From Adineta ricciae (lineage: Eukaryota > Rotifera > Eurotatoria > Adinetida > Adinetidae), in the NCBI GenBank assembly GCA_905250025.1, contig CAJNOJ010000098.1:1-64000 (forward strand): a DNA stretch of 64,000 nucleotides, given 5' to 3'. Below, one piece after another: positions 19,683-32,263 of the stretch; the first letter of the stretch is position 1; every line of letters begins with the position of its first letter. The position numbers and the translations under genes are program-made. The notes beneath the pieces were generated by a model. That model was given only the letters and a program-made list of their open reading frames with translations, was not told the origin of the DNA and ran no database searches.

Positions 19683-20332
19683 TTATTTTTCTTCACACCA
19701 TTCGTTCTCTTTTTTGATTTGTTCTTCCTAAAAGAAAAAAAATTCTAATATGCAAAAACTTCCGTTCGAAAGAAACGTACTTCTTGTGGTGTAAAATCAT
19801 TCTTGATATTGAATTGACGACGAATTTCTTCTGGTGTTCTGCCTTTGATCATGTTTGCAACTGTTTTACAGGTAACGTCGAGGAGACCTTTGATATCTAA
19901 GTAATTGGCCGCCAAGATCAACTCGAAGAGGGTGCCTTGGTCAACTTTGAGGAAATCTTGATCCCATGATGATATATCCGAAAGATTCTTTTCCCGATTC
20001 TCATCGTCTTCTGGTGGAGGTGGATCATCCTTGTGATGTGTTGCCCATTGAATAACCTGAAATTCATCAATGCAAATGAAAACTATTCATTTGTATCCTT
20101 GTCATTGTTTACTTTTTTCAAAATTGCAGAATTAACATTTGGTAATGGAATCACATCGTCTTCTTCACTCATACCGAGATCTAGCAATAATCAAATAGTA
20201 GAAATGAGCTAAGTGAAATGGATCTGTACCTTCTAACATCGTTTTGATTGTTACAGATTGTTTGGCAATTTCGACATCAACATCGAATGTATCACCATCA
20301 TTCGATTGCAATTTAACTTTGTTTCCAGCCAT
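19683..20332 (-). CDS. SKP1: SKP1, SCF ubiquitin ligase adaptor (canonical copy 3)
   Basis: Exons 20230-20332, 20113-20180, 19781-20056 and 19683-19727 join in frame to 163 aa, the same length as human SKP1. It reads [16 protein letters not shown] at the start, then [36 protein letters not shown] and [20 protein letters not shown], ending WCEEK. Introns are 49, 56 and 53 nt. SKP1 links F-box receptors to CUL1-RBX1 in nucleus and cytoplasm. As the only copy with an intact canonical tail it is probably the housekeeping gene. The 36.4-38.1 kb F-box/LRR gene is a possible partner class. Confidence 0.93.
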
Positions 20333-20744
20333 AATGTTTACAAACTATCACTCGAAAATCTTATCTGAAAGCAATAAAGACGACAAATTATATAAATGCG
20401 TCGACTCTTCTTAATAATGTTTCGCGTGAAAACAAAAACGTCACCGGATATAAGTTAACCACGTCAACAAATGAATCACTGCTCGACAGTCATTTCAGCG
20501 AATGATGCAATCTCGAAGTATGTGAATTAAGCATACCAAGAAAGGAAAAAAAACACTCCTCGACGCTACTCCAAGCAACGCGTGCACAGAGAAGAAGCTA
20601 TCAACTGCACGTGGTTGTGAATTTACGTCTGTTCGCTTCAACTGACGAAGTCCCATTTTTCTTACCGAAGGGAAAAAAGTTACTTTTCATCTTAGATGAA
20701 GAAGGAAAAAATCATTTTATCTGACGTAAAAGGAAAATAATAAA
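20333..20744. other. Intergenic region upstream of SKP1
   Basis: About 410 bp between the SKP1 start (minus) and the RFWD3 stop (minus). No coding exon seen; it should hold the SKP1 promoter. Confidence 0.4.
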
Positions 20745-22712
20745 TTAAGACCATTTATACAATCGAAGCTGATTGTCAGCTAATAAACACAAGTATTGAC
20801 GTGCTAAACATGAATCGATAATATCACATTGGGTTGAAAGTTTATACAAAGGTATTTTCTCTGTTTGTCGAATGTTCCATATTTCAATCTGAATAAGAGC
20901 GATACTCTGAAAGATTTTTCTTGTTGAAAGAATAACTTACACCATGCGCTCGATTGTCTGATGCGACGACGTAAGTTTCGGCATTGTGATGAAGAATTTT
21001 CGATCTTGAAAGAATAATATTCACACTTGAACCAACAAATGTTTGAATAAGTTGTAAAGAGATTTGAAATGATTGGTGAGATGTCGTTATTATTTCATAC
21101 AATTCGTGACGTGCTGGATTGGATTGTGGACGAAAGGAAGCAAGCAAACGATTTGTTGCAACGTCATAATGAAGACTGGAGAGATTCTCTAAAAATTCAG
21201 ACAACTTGAACAGTTTTGTTCTCGGAAGAAATACTTACTATCAATAGGTAATTCATGAAAATGATATTCACAATTAGATATATATTCATAAAAGCCACTT
21301 TTATCGTTGCTACCAACAAGTAATCCATTTGCATGGAAATGTGAACTTTTTTGTATGTATTGAAGACAAAGAATAGGCGATGTAGTGGAAAAATCTAATG
21401 TTTCGATGCTTGATGAAAGTATCGTTTCATTCTGTTGAGTTTGTCGTCGATCGAATACCTGCACACGACCTGTATTCAACCCAGCAAAGACTAGATTGGG
21501 ATCGTCAAGATTCCATGCACAACTCCATACTTGTGAAGAACATTCACATCTGGGGCAATCAATTATTCTAGCACTATGATAAAACAAAACATAACTCACA
21601 GAAGATCAGTGGTATTCTGTATATAGTTGTAGATACGAAGTGTTTTATCCCATGCACAAGAGAGTAGAAGGGTATCATATAGTTGAATATCACGAATGGG
21701 CTTTGTATGATTTAAGGAAATATATTCGATTGAACGAATTCCGTCAATAAGACTGATCTAGTGACAAAATTTAATGAATTAGTGGACAATTTCTAGATCA
21801 TACTTTTCTGACGCCGTAATCCGCATTTGAGGCGTGGTTGTTACTTGATGGCTGACTACTTATGAACAGCAAGTGAGATGAAGATGCATAAGCAAGAACG
21901 CGACACATTCCCTGAAAAAAAAAGACGAGATAATTCACGTTGGACAAAAAACTGCAAAAGTACTTCAGGAGTTTTGATCGTTGCTTCTAATTGTAAACTA
22001 ATTGTAAGAATTGGATTTGATATGGCGGCGATCGGTACTGATTGAACCGATTCATTGGTCATCTTTTTTGTATCGTTCAACTGTTGATTTAATCTGAAGA
22101 AGACGAGAACATGATTCGAAGACTCTGTCGAAAGGCCTACTCTAATAGACGATCGTGTTCTTGTTGTAAGTGTAGACAATGCTGTTGGAGTGACTCGTAA
22201 GCTATTTGTAATTCTGCTTTTTCGTGTTCGAGGTTCCGTTTTGCTCTTCGTTCAAAATCACGTTCTTTAATCGCGTTATCTCTCTCACTTGTATCAAGAG
22301 CTTTTATCGATCGACAAAATATCCACCGTAAATCCTTTCGTCTTACTCTCGATTGACATTGAGGACACGTTTGAGATGTTCGAAGCCATTGTTCAATGCA
22401 ACTAAATGTAACATTTCAATCGCACAATAAATCAGATATTAATTTACATTTTTCCAAACAAATGTCCACAATAAGTCGATACTAATCGATGTGCTCCAGA
22501 ATTAGTCCAAGGTTCGAGACATATTGGACAACCTTCATCTTCGTTTTCCTTGGTAGATAATGATCGACGACGGGGAGTCCTATTCGACGCTTGTGATGCA
22601 TTCATGTCAGTGGCTGCTAAATTATTAATTGTAATAATACGTTCTTTGCATGAAATGACTTACCCATTGTTAGACATTCACCAATAAAACCACTTGATTT
22701 CTTTCTTTTCAT
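20745..22712 (-). CDS. RFWD3: RFWD3-like E3 ubiquitin ligase (RING, coiled coil, WD40)
   Basis: Multi-exon minus-strand gene. Exon 1 is 22664-22712 (MKRKKSSGFIGECLTM), exon 2 is 22448-22616, exon 3 is 22141-22401, and more follow to the TAA at 20745. The RING reads CPICLEPWTNSGAHRLVSTY then CGHLFGK across an intron to CIEQWLRTSQTCPQC. It is followed by the RFWD3-typical SRVRRKDLRWIFCRSIKALD and a basic coiled coil. The C-terminal half is a WD40-type propeller (SSQVWSCAWNLDDPNLVFAG, VQVFDRR, LLVGSNDKSGFYEY). RFWD3 ubiquitinates RPA and RAD51 at stalled forks and interstrand cross-links in the Fanconi pathway. The N-terminal SQ-rich region of vertebrate RFWD3 is nearly absent, so the protein is shorter (I estimate 550-600 aa). 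Head-to-head with the DHHC gene. Confidence 0.88.
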
Positions 22713-23619
22713 TAGTAAATATCTCGCTTTGTACTTGCACTTGTAACATGATTGTGTATAAACGTATACCATTCAGTTTCTTTGCAAGAGAGAGGGCGGT
22801 GATTATCAGAGTGTATCAATACGTCTAATCAGATTTTCGATGCGACATACAGTTCGAATTTAGCACGAATTTTCCGCAGTATTTCGATAGATTTCAATAT
22901 AATCTTCTCACAATACTTTCGCAGCACGACAGGAATCTTTCATATAGTTCCACAAATCGACATCGTGGGATTAGCGCTTATAGTTAACATAACTGAACCT
23001 TTCATATTCGAATCGGATGATTAAACGTTCATCCTTTCTCGTACTTATCAGACTGTTTCCATAAGTAACTCTTCCATAGTCTTTGTCTTCAAATTATACT
23101 CGCCTAGCTTAACTAACACATCATGTATATAAATGAATCGACGTGTGTAATCTGACGAGAGGATATTCGCTTGAAGAATGTCTTTTCTATTCAAAAGAAA
23201 TCGCTATTTCAATTCAAGTAGTGGTAAGCTTGCTTCTCAGATTTTCATTTAGAAATTCTTGTAAGGAAAATGATGATACTAGCGACATCTATACAAAATC
23301 ATTGAGAAAAATATTCATTTATTCTAACTTTTCCATTTTGTTTTTGTGACATTTTTTTCGTTGTATTTTATCATTTACGTGTCGGAACATTTCAACCAAG
23401 TTTCAGGTTGAATTTAACAACTGGTAAATATCAGCAAAAGTCCAAACAAATGTGTTGTTTATGAAAGGTAGTTTTTTTTATCGTTTCTTACTAATGGTTA
23501 GACATATGTTCATGAAATGATTTATCAAAAGATAATGTTTAATTTGCTCTTTTCAGATTAAATTATTTATATTTGTGGACGGCCTTTTTTTGTAACCTTT
23601 TACATGGAACAAACACTGA
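22713..23619. other. Divergent promoter region, RFWD3 / DHHC gene
   Basis: About 900 bp between two divergent starts. No coding exon seen; the 68-aa ORF at 23143 lacks any family features. Its right part is T-rich. Confidence 0.4.
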
Positions 23620-25745
23620 ATGACTAATTATTCTTCGTCGAGCGATCTCATTACTAGTATACATCAAGAAGTAATTAATTTCTACGACTGTTTTATTAAT
23701 TAAATATTTGTTTCTTTTTTAAGGATGAAAATATTGATTTAGAACCACTTCTCCCATCGTCTGATCCATCAGTAAGTAATTGTAAAGACATGTTTGCTTT
23801 TCGTGCGAATGAGAAGAGAGCTATCGATCTATTTCCTATGTAATTTTCCTGTTAGTCAAATGCGACATATTTGTTGCGTGAACAGCGCCAACAAGATTCA
23901 CAATCATTTTATTCTATGTTCATCTCGAGAATGAAACGATTCCGTAAGTGTTGCAACTTTGCTCTTTATTTTCTCAATAGCTAAAACTCCTTTTTTTTCG
24001 TTTTTCTACATAACTAACGTGTGTGTACATGCATAGTTTTTCTTGCACACCTTACCAGAATAATTTCTTGAAGAAAACATGTAATAATGAAGTTTTTCTT
24101 CGAATTAGATTGTGCAATGAGTTTACGATCGTCACGAACGTGTTGCTTTGAAACATTGAAGAGTATTCCAGTTGTCTTCATTTTGGCCATTGTAGCATGG
24201 TCTTATTATGCCTACGTTGTACAAATGTGTATTTGTAAGTAATGAAATCACATCGTTGAGAAGATTGTATGATTTTAATAAAATTCCTTCGACACTTTAG
24301 TAACTATTGATAGTGTGCCGAAAAAAAGTACGTCGAAAACGATATTCCGGACATCTTTCATGTTTGCCCGTTTTTAGTCATCTATCTGTTACTGTATCAT
24401 CCATTACTATTTCTTTTCCTTTGGTCATACTATCGGACAATGTTTAAACCTTTAGCTGGTCCACCTAGTGAAGTAGATGAAAACCGAACGTTTGTTAGTT
24501 TCTATTGTATTCGATTTTCAGTTTTATGTTGGCGAGGCTGAAGGTGAACGTATTGCAACAGCTCAAACCCTAGATGAGCGACGTGCGACTTTACTTCGTC
24601 TTTGCCGTCGAGCGAATCTACCTGTACTTACCCGACATTTCGATGGGAGTAAGTAGTGTATCGACTGAGGCATCACCTAGTGAGCTGATCGACATTGCAG
24701 GTATACGGTACTGTTTTACATGTCAATGTATAAAACCCGACCGAGCGCATCATTGCTCAGTATGTGGCAAGTGTGTTCTCAAATATGATCATCATTGCCC
24801 ATGGTACGAAGTACTATCTGTTTTTATATGAACTATTCGACATCATCCATTTGTCTTTAGGACAAACAGCTGTATTTCTTATGCGAATTACAAATTTTTT
24901 GTGTTATTTCTTGGTTGGGCTCTGATGTTCTGTGGTTACGTTGCTGCGACGTCATTGGAATATTTTATTCTCTTTTGGCAGGTAAATTAAAAATCCATTC
25001 GTTCGCTTTCTTCTCATTGCTAACCGCTTAACTACTTGATTCTTTTGTTTTTTTTTAAATCGATACAGGGTGTGACTAATATTCAGAAAGTATGCTCAAT
25101 CAAATTAAAACCGAAAAAATAAGCAATGCCTACACTTTTTTAGGACATACCGAACGCAAAATCAACAGGTGGAAAATTTCATTTACTTTTCCTTTTCTTC
25201 GCATCAGTGATGTTTGCTATCAGTGTATCGTCGCTATTCTTCTACCATCTATATTTAACCGCAAAAAATCGTACGACACTTGGTAAGGAGATTTGTTTGT
25301 CATCGCCATATTTTCGTTGAGGTTGATGATCGATTTAGAATCATTCCGAGCACCGATATTCGCAGATGGACCACAGAAAGAAGGATTTAATCTCGGTTGT
25401 AAACAAAACTTCCAAGAAATCTTCGGCAACGATCTCTTGAAAGCATTTATTCCCATTTCGACAACGTAAGTATTCAACACTTGTGTTTCATCAAAACACT
25501 TCATTTTTCGTTATTGGATAGACGTGGTGATGGTGTTCATTATCAAGTAAATAGCACCTTACTTGGCGGTTTACGACAACAACAGGAACAAACGAGCCAC
25601 GCAAGGTATATTGCAGAAAAAGACTAAAGGATTGACATGCGTTTCTCGTTCTAGTACTGATGTTCTTTTACCACTTGATACACCGCCAAATTCCATGAAT
25701 AATGATCGCAATTATCTTTTGAGTGAAACTAGTAACAATAGATAG
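23620..25745 (+). CDS. DHHC-type protein S-palmitoyltransferase (ZDHHC2/15-like)
   Basis: The first exon is 23620-23670 ([17 protein letters not shown]), joining in frame to 23724-23771 ([16 protein letters not shown]). Later exons encode transmembrane segments 1 ([18 protein letters not shown]) and 2 ([19 protein letters not shown]), then the cysteine-rich DHHC domain ([20 protein letters not shown], then KYDHHCPW at 24781-24804), and segments 3 and 4. The catalytic Cys is at 24796-24798. The VNNC motif common after CPW reads TNSC here. The downstream KNRTTLESFRAP and [17 protein letters not shown] match the ZDHHC2/15 branch. The enzyme would palmitoylate membrane proteins at Golgi, plasma membrane or endosomes. 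The tail is short and polar ([13 protein letters not shown]). Confidence 0.9.
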
Positions 25746-26020
25746 ACTCGAAGGAATTGCACACGATTTTTTTCCTATCTTTCCATTTGAATGTTTGTTT
25801 ATATGATTGAATCTGTTCTTATAGCCTAATCGATCGAATCTTTTCCTTCGTCACTTTCTCTTGTTATGTTTGCTTTCTTTGTCTATTTATCTCTTTGATT
25901 TAACGTTCGTTTCACCAGAAAAAGAAAGAAGAAATTTGTGAATTTTAAAGTCAATATTTTTTTTTTCTCCATTGTTCAAGTTCGAATTCTTTCTAGATAA
26001 AAGAATCCAATCTCCTTCCA

Positions 26021-26573
26021 ATGGCCAGTAACAAAGGCAAAAAAGGCGAAAACAGCGGTAACAAAAAACAAATTACCAATGAAGTTGTTACCCGCGAGTA
26101 TACTGTCAACCTTCATAAACGATTACATGGCGTGTAAGTTTTATTCGATTGTTCTTTAATCTTCCAATTGCCTGTTTTCTCATAATGGATAGTGCATTCA
26201 AAAAACGTGCGCCACGCGCAGTAAAAGAATTGAAAAAATTCGCCGAAAAAATGATGAAAACATCCGATGTTCGTATCGATTCGAAATTGAACAAGGAAAT
26301 TTGGTCACAAGGAATCAAGTAAAGAACCGCTCATATGTAATTCCAGTCTATTCGAACGATTCTCTTTTAGTCATGTCCCATATCGTGTTCGAGTGCGTTT
26401 AGCTCGTCAACGTAATGAAGATGAGGATTCACCAAACAAACTCTATACATTGGTTACATTTGTTCGAGTACCTTCGTTCAAAGGTATGTCTTCGTTTTTC
26501 TTCCAGAAAGACTCACTAGAGCATTTGTTTTATTAATTTAGGATTACTCACGGCTAATGTAGACAATGAATAA
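26021..26573 (+). CDS. RPL31: Large ribosomal subunit protein eL31
   Basis: Exons 26021-26133, 26193-26318, 26371-26483 and 26542-26573 join to 127 aa (human eL31 is 125 aa). Recognisable segments are [71 protein letters not shown] and a C-terminus ending LLTANVDNE. eL31 sits near the peptide exit tunnel of the 60S subunit. A TCTCCTTCCA pyrimidine-rich stretch precedes the ATG, reminiscent of ribosomal-protein 5' ends. A polyadenylation signal AATAAA lies at 26638-26643. Confidence 0.96.
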
Positions 26574-26637
26574 AGTTATACAAAACAATCAATGAGAACA
26601 TAGAAGAACGTTACCATTCTTTACCGTTGTTTTGTTA

Positions 26638-26643
26638 AATAAA
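26638..26643 (+). terminator. Polyadenylation signal AATAAA of RPL31
   Basis: Canonical hexamer 65 bases after the RPL31 stop codon. Confidence 0.6.
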
Positions 26644-27317
26644 ATTAAAAGAAGAACGAATTTGAAGAATAGTTCTTTTCTTCATCAAAATCTGAGATAG
26701 TTTGTAAACATAGGACGGAGAACTTCACAACAGGCAATGCCTATCAGGATTAATTTAGAAGAATCTCATGTGGAATTGTTATTGTTATTAGTTGTAATTA
26801 TTCATTTTTGCACATCATGATATAATTATTTGACAGGATAGTCACACGAAAGAAACGAGAGCTCATGAAGAAAGCTTAAATATCTAGATGAGACTTTTAC
26901 AGTACAATGAATCGATGGAGAAGATCCTAGATGTGTTCAGATGTGGATTAACATAAAACTAAACTTAACATTTTTGAGTGTCAGAACCATGATCGTATCC
27001 TAGGTACATCGAGAGCTCGTAGTAATGATTTTCGCTAGTACACTGTTGTCTGATTTTGAAATATGGTAACTCTGAATGACGCCGCATACTCTGCGGCTGC
27101 GGAAGATGTGTGTTCCAAGCAAAAACTATATACATGATAACGAAATTCTGTACGTAGAACAAACAACGAAAAAAAAACATTTTATTACAATCGGTTGGGC
27201 ACCTTTGGACGGTTAGCGACAAGGTAGACACATACGCACACATTTTCACGAACAAAATACTGTACAAAAGCAAACTATATGAAGTGTATGATTGAGTATG
27301 CTCTCATATTCAAATGT
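26644..27317. other. Convergent intergenic region
   Basis: Lies between the 3' ends of RPL31 (+) and the death-domain gene (-). No coding exon was identified; the 102-aa minus ORF at 26965-27273 has no family features. Confidence 0.4.
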
Positions 27318-28476
27318 CTATTTACATGTCAATAGTTTCCTAATTTCGTCATGAATTTTGACGATGGCATCGAATGTCAGCTTGAATTTAGTCATTAAAA
27401 AACGAACGTCCGCTTGATGCGGTTTACGTATGTACCATTCTCGTAATAATTGATAAGCGCATTCATGGTTTCCATCGGCAAGAAAATATTTTTCATGAAT
27501 ATCGAGTAAATCAACTTCAGAGAAGCAGGGGGCTAGTTCACGACCAATAGTCTTCCATTGACAACGAATAGGCTCGGCAAGACGATGAATAAGTTTCGTA
27601 TCACTTAATTTCAACTAATCAAAGAGAAATAAAAGCATTTCATTGACAAAGATAAAAATCTTACGTTGCATTGATCACTAATTATTAGGCAGGATTCGTC
27701 AGATGAAAGAATACATCCACAAGTTTCGGTATGAGCATCTTTCTGAAAGAAATCAAACGAGTTCCTTTATCTCTATTGACGTTATAGATCAGATATCGCA
27801 CTTGAGGAAATGAAGCTGGGACGATTTGATACTCTGACGATAAGCTAAGATTGAGTTCGTATATAGGCGATTCGTTGTTATACGACCCATTGGATGGATC
27901 CAATGATTCAAGAAATAATTTACCAATTACACCAGGACCAATTTGATTATTCTAATAGAATATATCGAAATAAATTAAAGTAGATTTTCATAACTAAATA
28001 CTTTTAATTGCAGGGCAAATTGCTTGTCAAAACTATGATTGGAATGTTCTTTCTTTACTATTTCTAATTTTGTTAAAGATGGATCTTCATGCACATCCGT
28101 ATCAGCAGTAAATAATGATGAAACAAGACGAACTCGCACTACTCCTATGAAATTCCAATGACAAATCGATTCTCATAAAATAAGATATTCTACCTGGCTT
28201 GATCACTTTGCCCAATCGACTTCTTGCTAACAAAATCGATTGATTATCACTGATGATCTCATTTGTAGAGTTAACAATCACATCCAAAGTACATTTACAC
28301 GTTGTTGGATATAGTTTTAAATAAACTTGACAATGATATTCTTTTCTCCGATCTTTCTTTTTGAGTATCTTCTTTGTATATTGTATTGAACACTGTTTAA
28401 TTCTCTTTCTTGAAAAGAAATCGTCTTCGTCACCATCAGGATAAAGTCGCTTTAAACCTTGATGATATGCAGCCAT
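27318..28476 (-). CDS. Death-domain protein
   Basis: Minus-strand gene of about five exons. The model starts at MAAYHQGLKRLYPDGDEDDF (28476), although the frame is open upstream to an acceptor near 28512, so an earlier exon is possible. Exon joins seen: KVIKPG|VVRVRLVSS near 28150-28193, then a block around 27690-27960 (YQIVPASFPQVRYLIYNV), a short exon, and the last exon 27318-27614. The last ~90 residues form a death-domain fold with the usual helix pattern: LIHRLAEPIRCQWKTIGREL, FSEVDLLDIHEKY, AYQLLREWYIRKP, VRFLMTKFKL. Death domains build adaptor complexes in apoptotic and innate immune signalling. The ~250-residue N-terminal part has beta-rich character (YHCQVYLKLYPTTCKCTLDV) and I cannot place it. 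No kinase, TIR or caspase domain is attached. Confidence 0.65.
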
Positions 28477-30504
28477 CGTAAGCAAGGCAAACCAAGTACA
28501 TGCCAACAAATCTGAAATGAAAATAAAAAAATAATTCAAGTACTTTATCATCACTCTTTCTATATGTCTAATCATGATGACAAAATGCCACTTAAGTCTT
28601 ATCTTGTCCTATTCTTCTCGTTTGTGTTCGATGATATCTTTATCTTTTATGATGATGTGATTAACTGTTTCAAATAAAACGCGTTTCTCCTCGAATTCTG
28701 CACTCACCTGTTACACATCAATCGTCCAAACATGAAATGCTGTTAGTAAGACATTTTGTTAGTTCGAAAAAAATGTAATGTAAGATGATGATGAAAACAA
28801 AAGAAAACGCCTTTTTCTCTTCCGTCTGCTGTACGTGTGTTCTCTTATTGAAGTCAGGCAACGAATTTATCTTTGACAACAACAACTATTCTTATTTTTA
28901 TGCACACATGTGTATGCAAATTCTATTCTCTTCCACTTCAGAGCATGTCAGAGAAAAGATAAAAAAAATCAACTAACTAGAAGTACCCGATCAGTGAAAC
29001 TATGTCAGTTCATTAAATTGTTTTAACAGTAGATTTATATCACAGAGAAATCAATGATACAAACCTGACTCTATTGATTTAGTCTGTAATGTCACATGAA
29101 AGTGAATAATGACTATTTGTTTCCCGTCAGACATCGAGCGTGCATTTTTGTTCTAATGTCTTTATCATACCTCTCATTACACATTCAAAAGAGAAGAAAA
29201 AATTGAGTGTCTATATCTTTACTCGCTACGTTCTTTTCTCTTTGTATGTTTTCTAAGATAATTATCATCTTCAAACTTCGCTTGCTGTCTCGCATTTCTT
29301 GTGTCAATACCGAAGGGTTCAATTTTTAACTTTTTTTTTTCCTTTCTCTTTATATGTGTTTGATAGAAAAGCGACAATGTGAAGAACAAAGCAAAACCGG
29401 AACGCATATGAACGTGTGCGAGTTAAAGGAAAAGAAAAGCGGTAGACAAGATGATGAGATAAAGACGTCATAGTTTACGCTCGAACAGCTCATTTGTTCT
29501 CTTCCGTTGCAAGACTTTTGCTTTTCATTTTCTTTGCTCTATGACGTTCTTTCTTCTTTTTTTTCAGATAAAATAATTGTACTTCACTAAGCCTTATTGA
29601 AAGAACAGAATAGAATGGAATCGACACAGGAAAAAGAAAAAGTGTTACTCTAGGGACAGGAAACATAGGTAACACTTCACTACTAAACTTTGATAGAATG
29701 TACATAGCTGTTTGTTCAAGAAAAGTGCATGACAAATCTATACCAGTCCTTAAGTTATCAGGAGTTGTGTTGTATAGAAATTGAATTCTACCGAATCATG
29801 TAGCAATTTTGAAAATGAAGATCGTTGAAGACACGAACAATGCTAGGATCAGATTTGGAATCGACCTAGTGATAAATTTAGCCCTCTAAAAAACCAGGAA
29901 TTTAAAATAAAAGTAAAATCTTGTTTTTCTAATAGCAAATATCACATTCTATCAGTGAAAACAAGTAACGTTTGCCATTTCGACTGGAGAAGAGGTTCAT
30001 TTTTTGTCGGTGTAAAAGTAGCACCAAAGAAGAAAAACCTAGAGACGTAATTTGATTCTGCATCGAACGAATACTATCCTCATTCAAAATTCTGTGTGTT
30101 GAATGATTTTCTCGAAATATAGCAACAATCATATTTTGTCAACATATGTAATATTCATTACATTGGAGAAATCTCTGAGTCTTTTCGTTTTTTGTAGAGT
30201 AACGAGTAGCTGATGAAACAGAAGCCTGATGGGGAACTTTCTATTGATAAGACAGCTAGAAGAATATCAATAGAAGTCCAACGCATTTGTCGATCGGATA
30301 TTTCTCCGATAGTACCTTTCTCAGAAATACTTATCACTAAGATGATGGTAAGTGCCGACGCTACGATATACCAAAAAACCTTCAGTCTTACGATCACTCT
30401 CACCCGTTGAAATAAATAGAAGTGACGTATTATTTAGTGAGTCATAGTATAATTATGAAAAATCGCAATATTTCGACAGAAAAAATTGTTTTTGATAACG
30501 TTCA
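28477..30504. other. Gene-poor region
   Basis: About 2 kb rich in A/T runs. ORFs of 60-81 aa occur on both strands (for example 28785-28976 and 29490-29735), but they are Lys/Ser/Leu-rich, overlap each other and show no splice-linked continuation. Nothing functional is recognised. Confidence 0.4.
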
Positions 30505-30507
30505 TTA

Positions 30508-31355
30508 GTACAATTCAGCAGTATTGAGAGAGACAGAACCAGTAAATCCTCCAGCAACCAAAACTCGCCCATTCAATAGTGTGGTTGCTGAATGTCCTCC
30601 TCGTATGGAATTCATGCTTGGAATTAACGTCCGTGTGTTCGCCGTTGGATCGTATATCTCAGCGCTTTTAATATAACCACCACTATTTCTGCCGCCAGAA
30701 ACTAATATATTTTTACTTGGTAGGATGGATACCGCGTGCCGAGTTCGCCGAACATTCATACTTTGTTTCGTTGACCATGTATTTGTTGAAGGATCATACA
30801 GGTTAACATCATTGAGAAAGTTACTACTATCTTGCCCACCGACAACCAGTATTGTTCCATCCGATAACGTGACTGCCACATGTTCGAATCGTGCGCTTGG
30901 CAGGCTTGCTTTGATTGACCATGTATTTGCTGCTGGATCATACAGCTCAACGCTATCGAGATTACCACTGTTACCTACTCCACCTATAATGAGTATTTGT
31001 CCATTTGATAATGTTGATGCAGCATGACTCGATCGCGCCATATTCATATTTGCTCTTGGGGTCCAAGTATTTGCCCATGGATTATACACTTCAACAATAT
31101 TGAGATAGTCACTGCTGCCTCGTCCACCAGTAATTAACACCGTTGCATCTAGTAGTAACGATCCTGTGTGAAGCCATCGTGGAATACTAATAGGAGCTTT
31201 TGATGTCCAAGTGCCTGTTCCTGGATTATACGATTCAGTAAGACTGGCAAAACCTGAACTAGATCCACTAATAATCAACAAAGTTCCATCGAATAATAAG
31301 ACCGCTGTATGTGAATCGCGTGCGATACTCATGCTTCCTGTTGTTATCCATCCTA
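30508..31355 (-). CDS. Kelch-repeat beta-propeller protein
   Basis: The open frame holds six Kelch repeats with the pattern Hxx(4 hydrophobic)...(I/L)GG...YDP..NTW, for example HAASTLSNGQILIIGG followed by VELYDPAANTW. Six blades make a complete propeller. A likely acceptor TTTATTTAG lies just before GWITTGSMS near 31355; the upstream in-frame stretch (LERNLFLTVYIY) looks intronic, so the true first exon was not found. The repeats resemble bacterial-like Kelch/galactose-oxidase-type propellers common in bdelloid genomes. Propellers bind partners; no catalytic residues can be assigned. It may be a 5'-truncated copy, since no signal peptide or second domain is visible and the protein ends with the sixth blade (NTAELY). 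Confidence 0.75.
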
Positions 31356-31878
31356 AATAAATGTAAACAGTAAGAAAAAGGTTTCTTTCTAAAAGTGTGA
31401 CGGCCGGTATAACATAAGTCATTCAAAAACAGACCTAGAACTGTAATTCGAGTATGATTCATAGCATACATGAGCTAATTGCAAGCTTACTGAGTGCTTC
31501 GGATTTTGGGGTGTGAGATCGCAGTATCTCTGGTTCTACGTATAGCTAATCTTTGTGATTTTTCCGCATGGGTTCCACTTAGATGTCCTCAATTAGCTCT
31601 AAGAGAACGACTAAATACAGCTCAAAATGCATTCTCTGTTACCATCTTTCGAGTAAAACGCTATAAGACCACGTTGTTGATTGACTTTTATTTTAATAGC
31701 CGATGACATTCACAGCATACAGTGCACGTATCTTCCATATAAAGCTCATTCTTTCTAACGACGTGCTTTTTAATCTGTTTTTTCTCGAAATACTATGTAC
31801 AAACAATTCTCAATTTTCTCGTGCGTAAAATCGAAATCCGTTCTGAAACACAACCGTTCATCAAAAGGAGTAGCTGCC
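31356..31878. other. Intergenic region
   Basis: No coding exon recognised. The 70-aa ORF at 31494 lacks an ATG start and family features. Confidence 0.35.
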
Positions 31879-32248
31879 TAATTCGACTTATAATATAAGT
31901 GATGAATTCCTAATACACTCCAAATCTGATCTAGATATAGATAGGAATATATTTAGTTGTAAATATACCCCCACATCCATATGGCTTAAGGAATAGACAC
32001 CAAATAGCTTTAATTATGCATGTACGCTCACAATCATGTAGGTTTAGGAATAGATTTAGTTTTAATCACATCCTCACTCTCAGCTATAGTGATTCTCTGA
32101 TACTCATGCCACAGTTTAGGAATAGATTGAGGGTGAGGGTTTTGACTATAACTAAAACTATTCCTATACTTTCAAAGCTATAAGTGCCTATTTATATTCG
32201 AATTGATATTAGTCTGTTGGATGTCCATTTATAATATAAGTCGAATTA
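31879..32248. mobile_element. 370-bp inverted-repeat element (MITE-like)
   Basis: The left end, TAATTCGACTTATAATATAA at 31879-31898, matches the inverted right end, TAATTCGACTTATATTATAA, with one mismatch in 20. The right end lies at 32229-32248. The body is AT-rich and repeats TTTAGGAATAGA-type motifs several times on both strands. A TA or TAA/TTA target duplication is possible but cannot be separated from the TIR. No ORF. Size and structure fit a Tc1/mariner- or Harbinger-type MITE; the superfamily is undecided. Confidence 0.55.
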
Positions 32249-32263
32249 AGCAACTCATGAGCT

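Noticed and set aside
23143..23349. 68-aa ORF in the RFWD3/DHHC intergenic region
   Set aside because: No family features or splice links, and it lies in the expected promoter region.
28785..30410. Multiple 60-81 aa ORFs between the death-domain and Kelch genes
   Set aside because: They overlap on both strands and lack domain features or linked exons; typical of AT-rich non-coding DNA.
31356..31422. In-frame upstream extension of the Kelch ORF (MTYVIPAVTLLERN...)
   Set aside because: A strong acceptor (TTTATTTAG) sits before the first blade and the extension is intron-like, so it was not included in the coding call.
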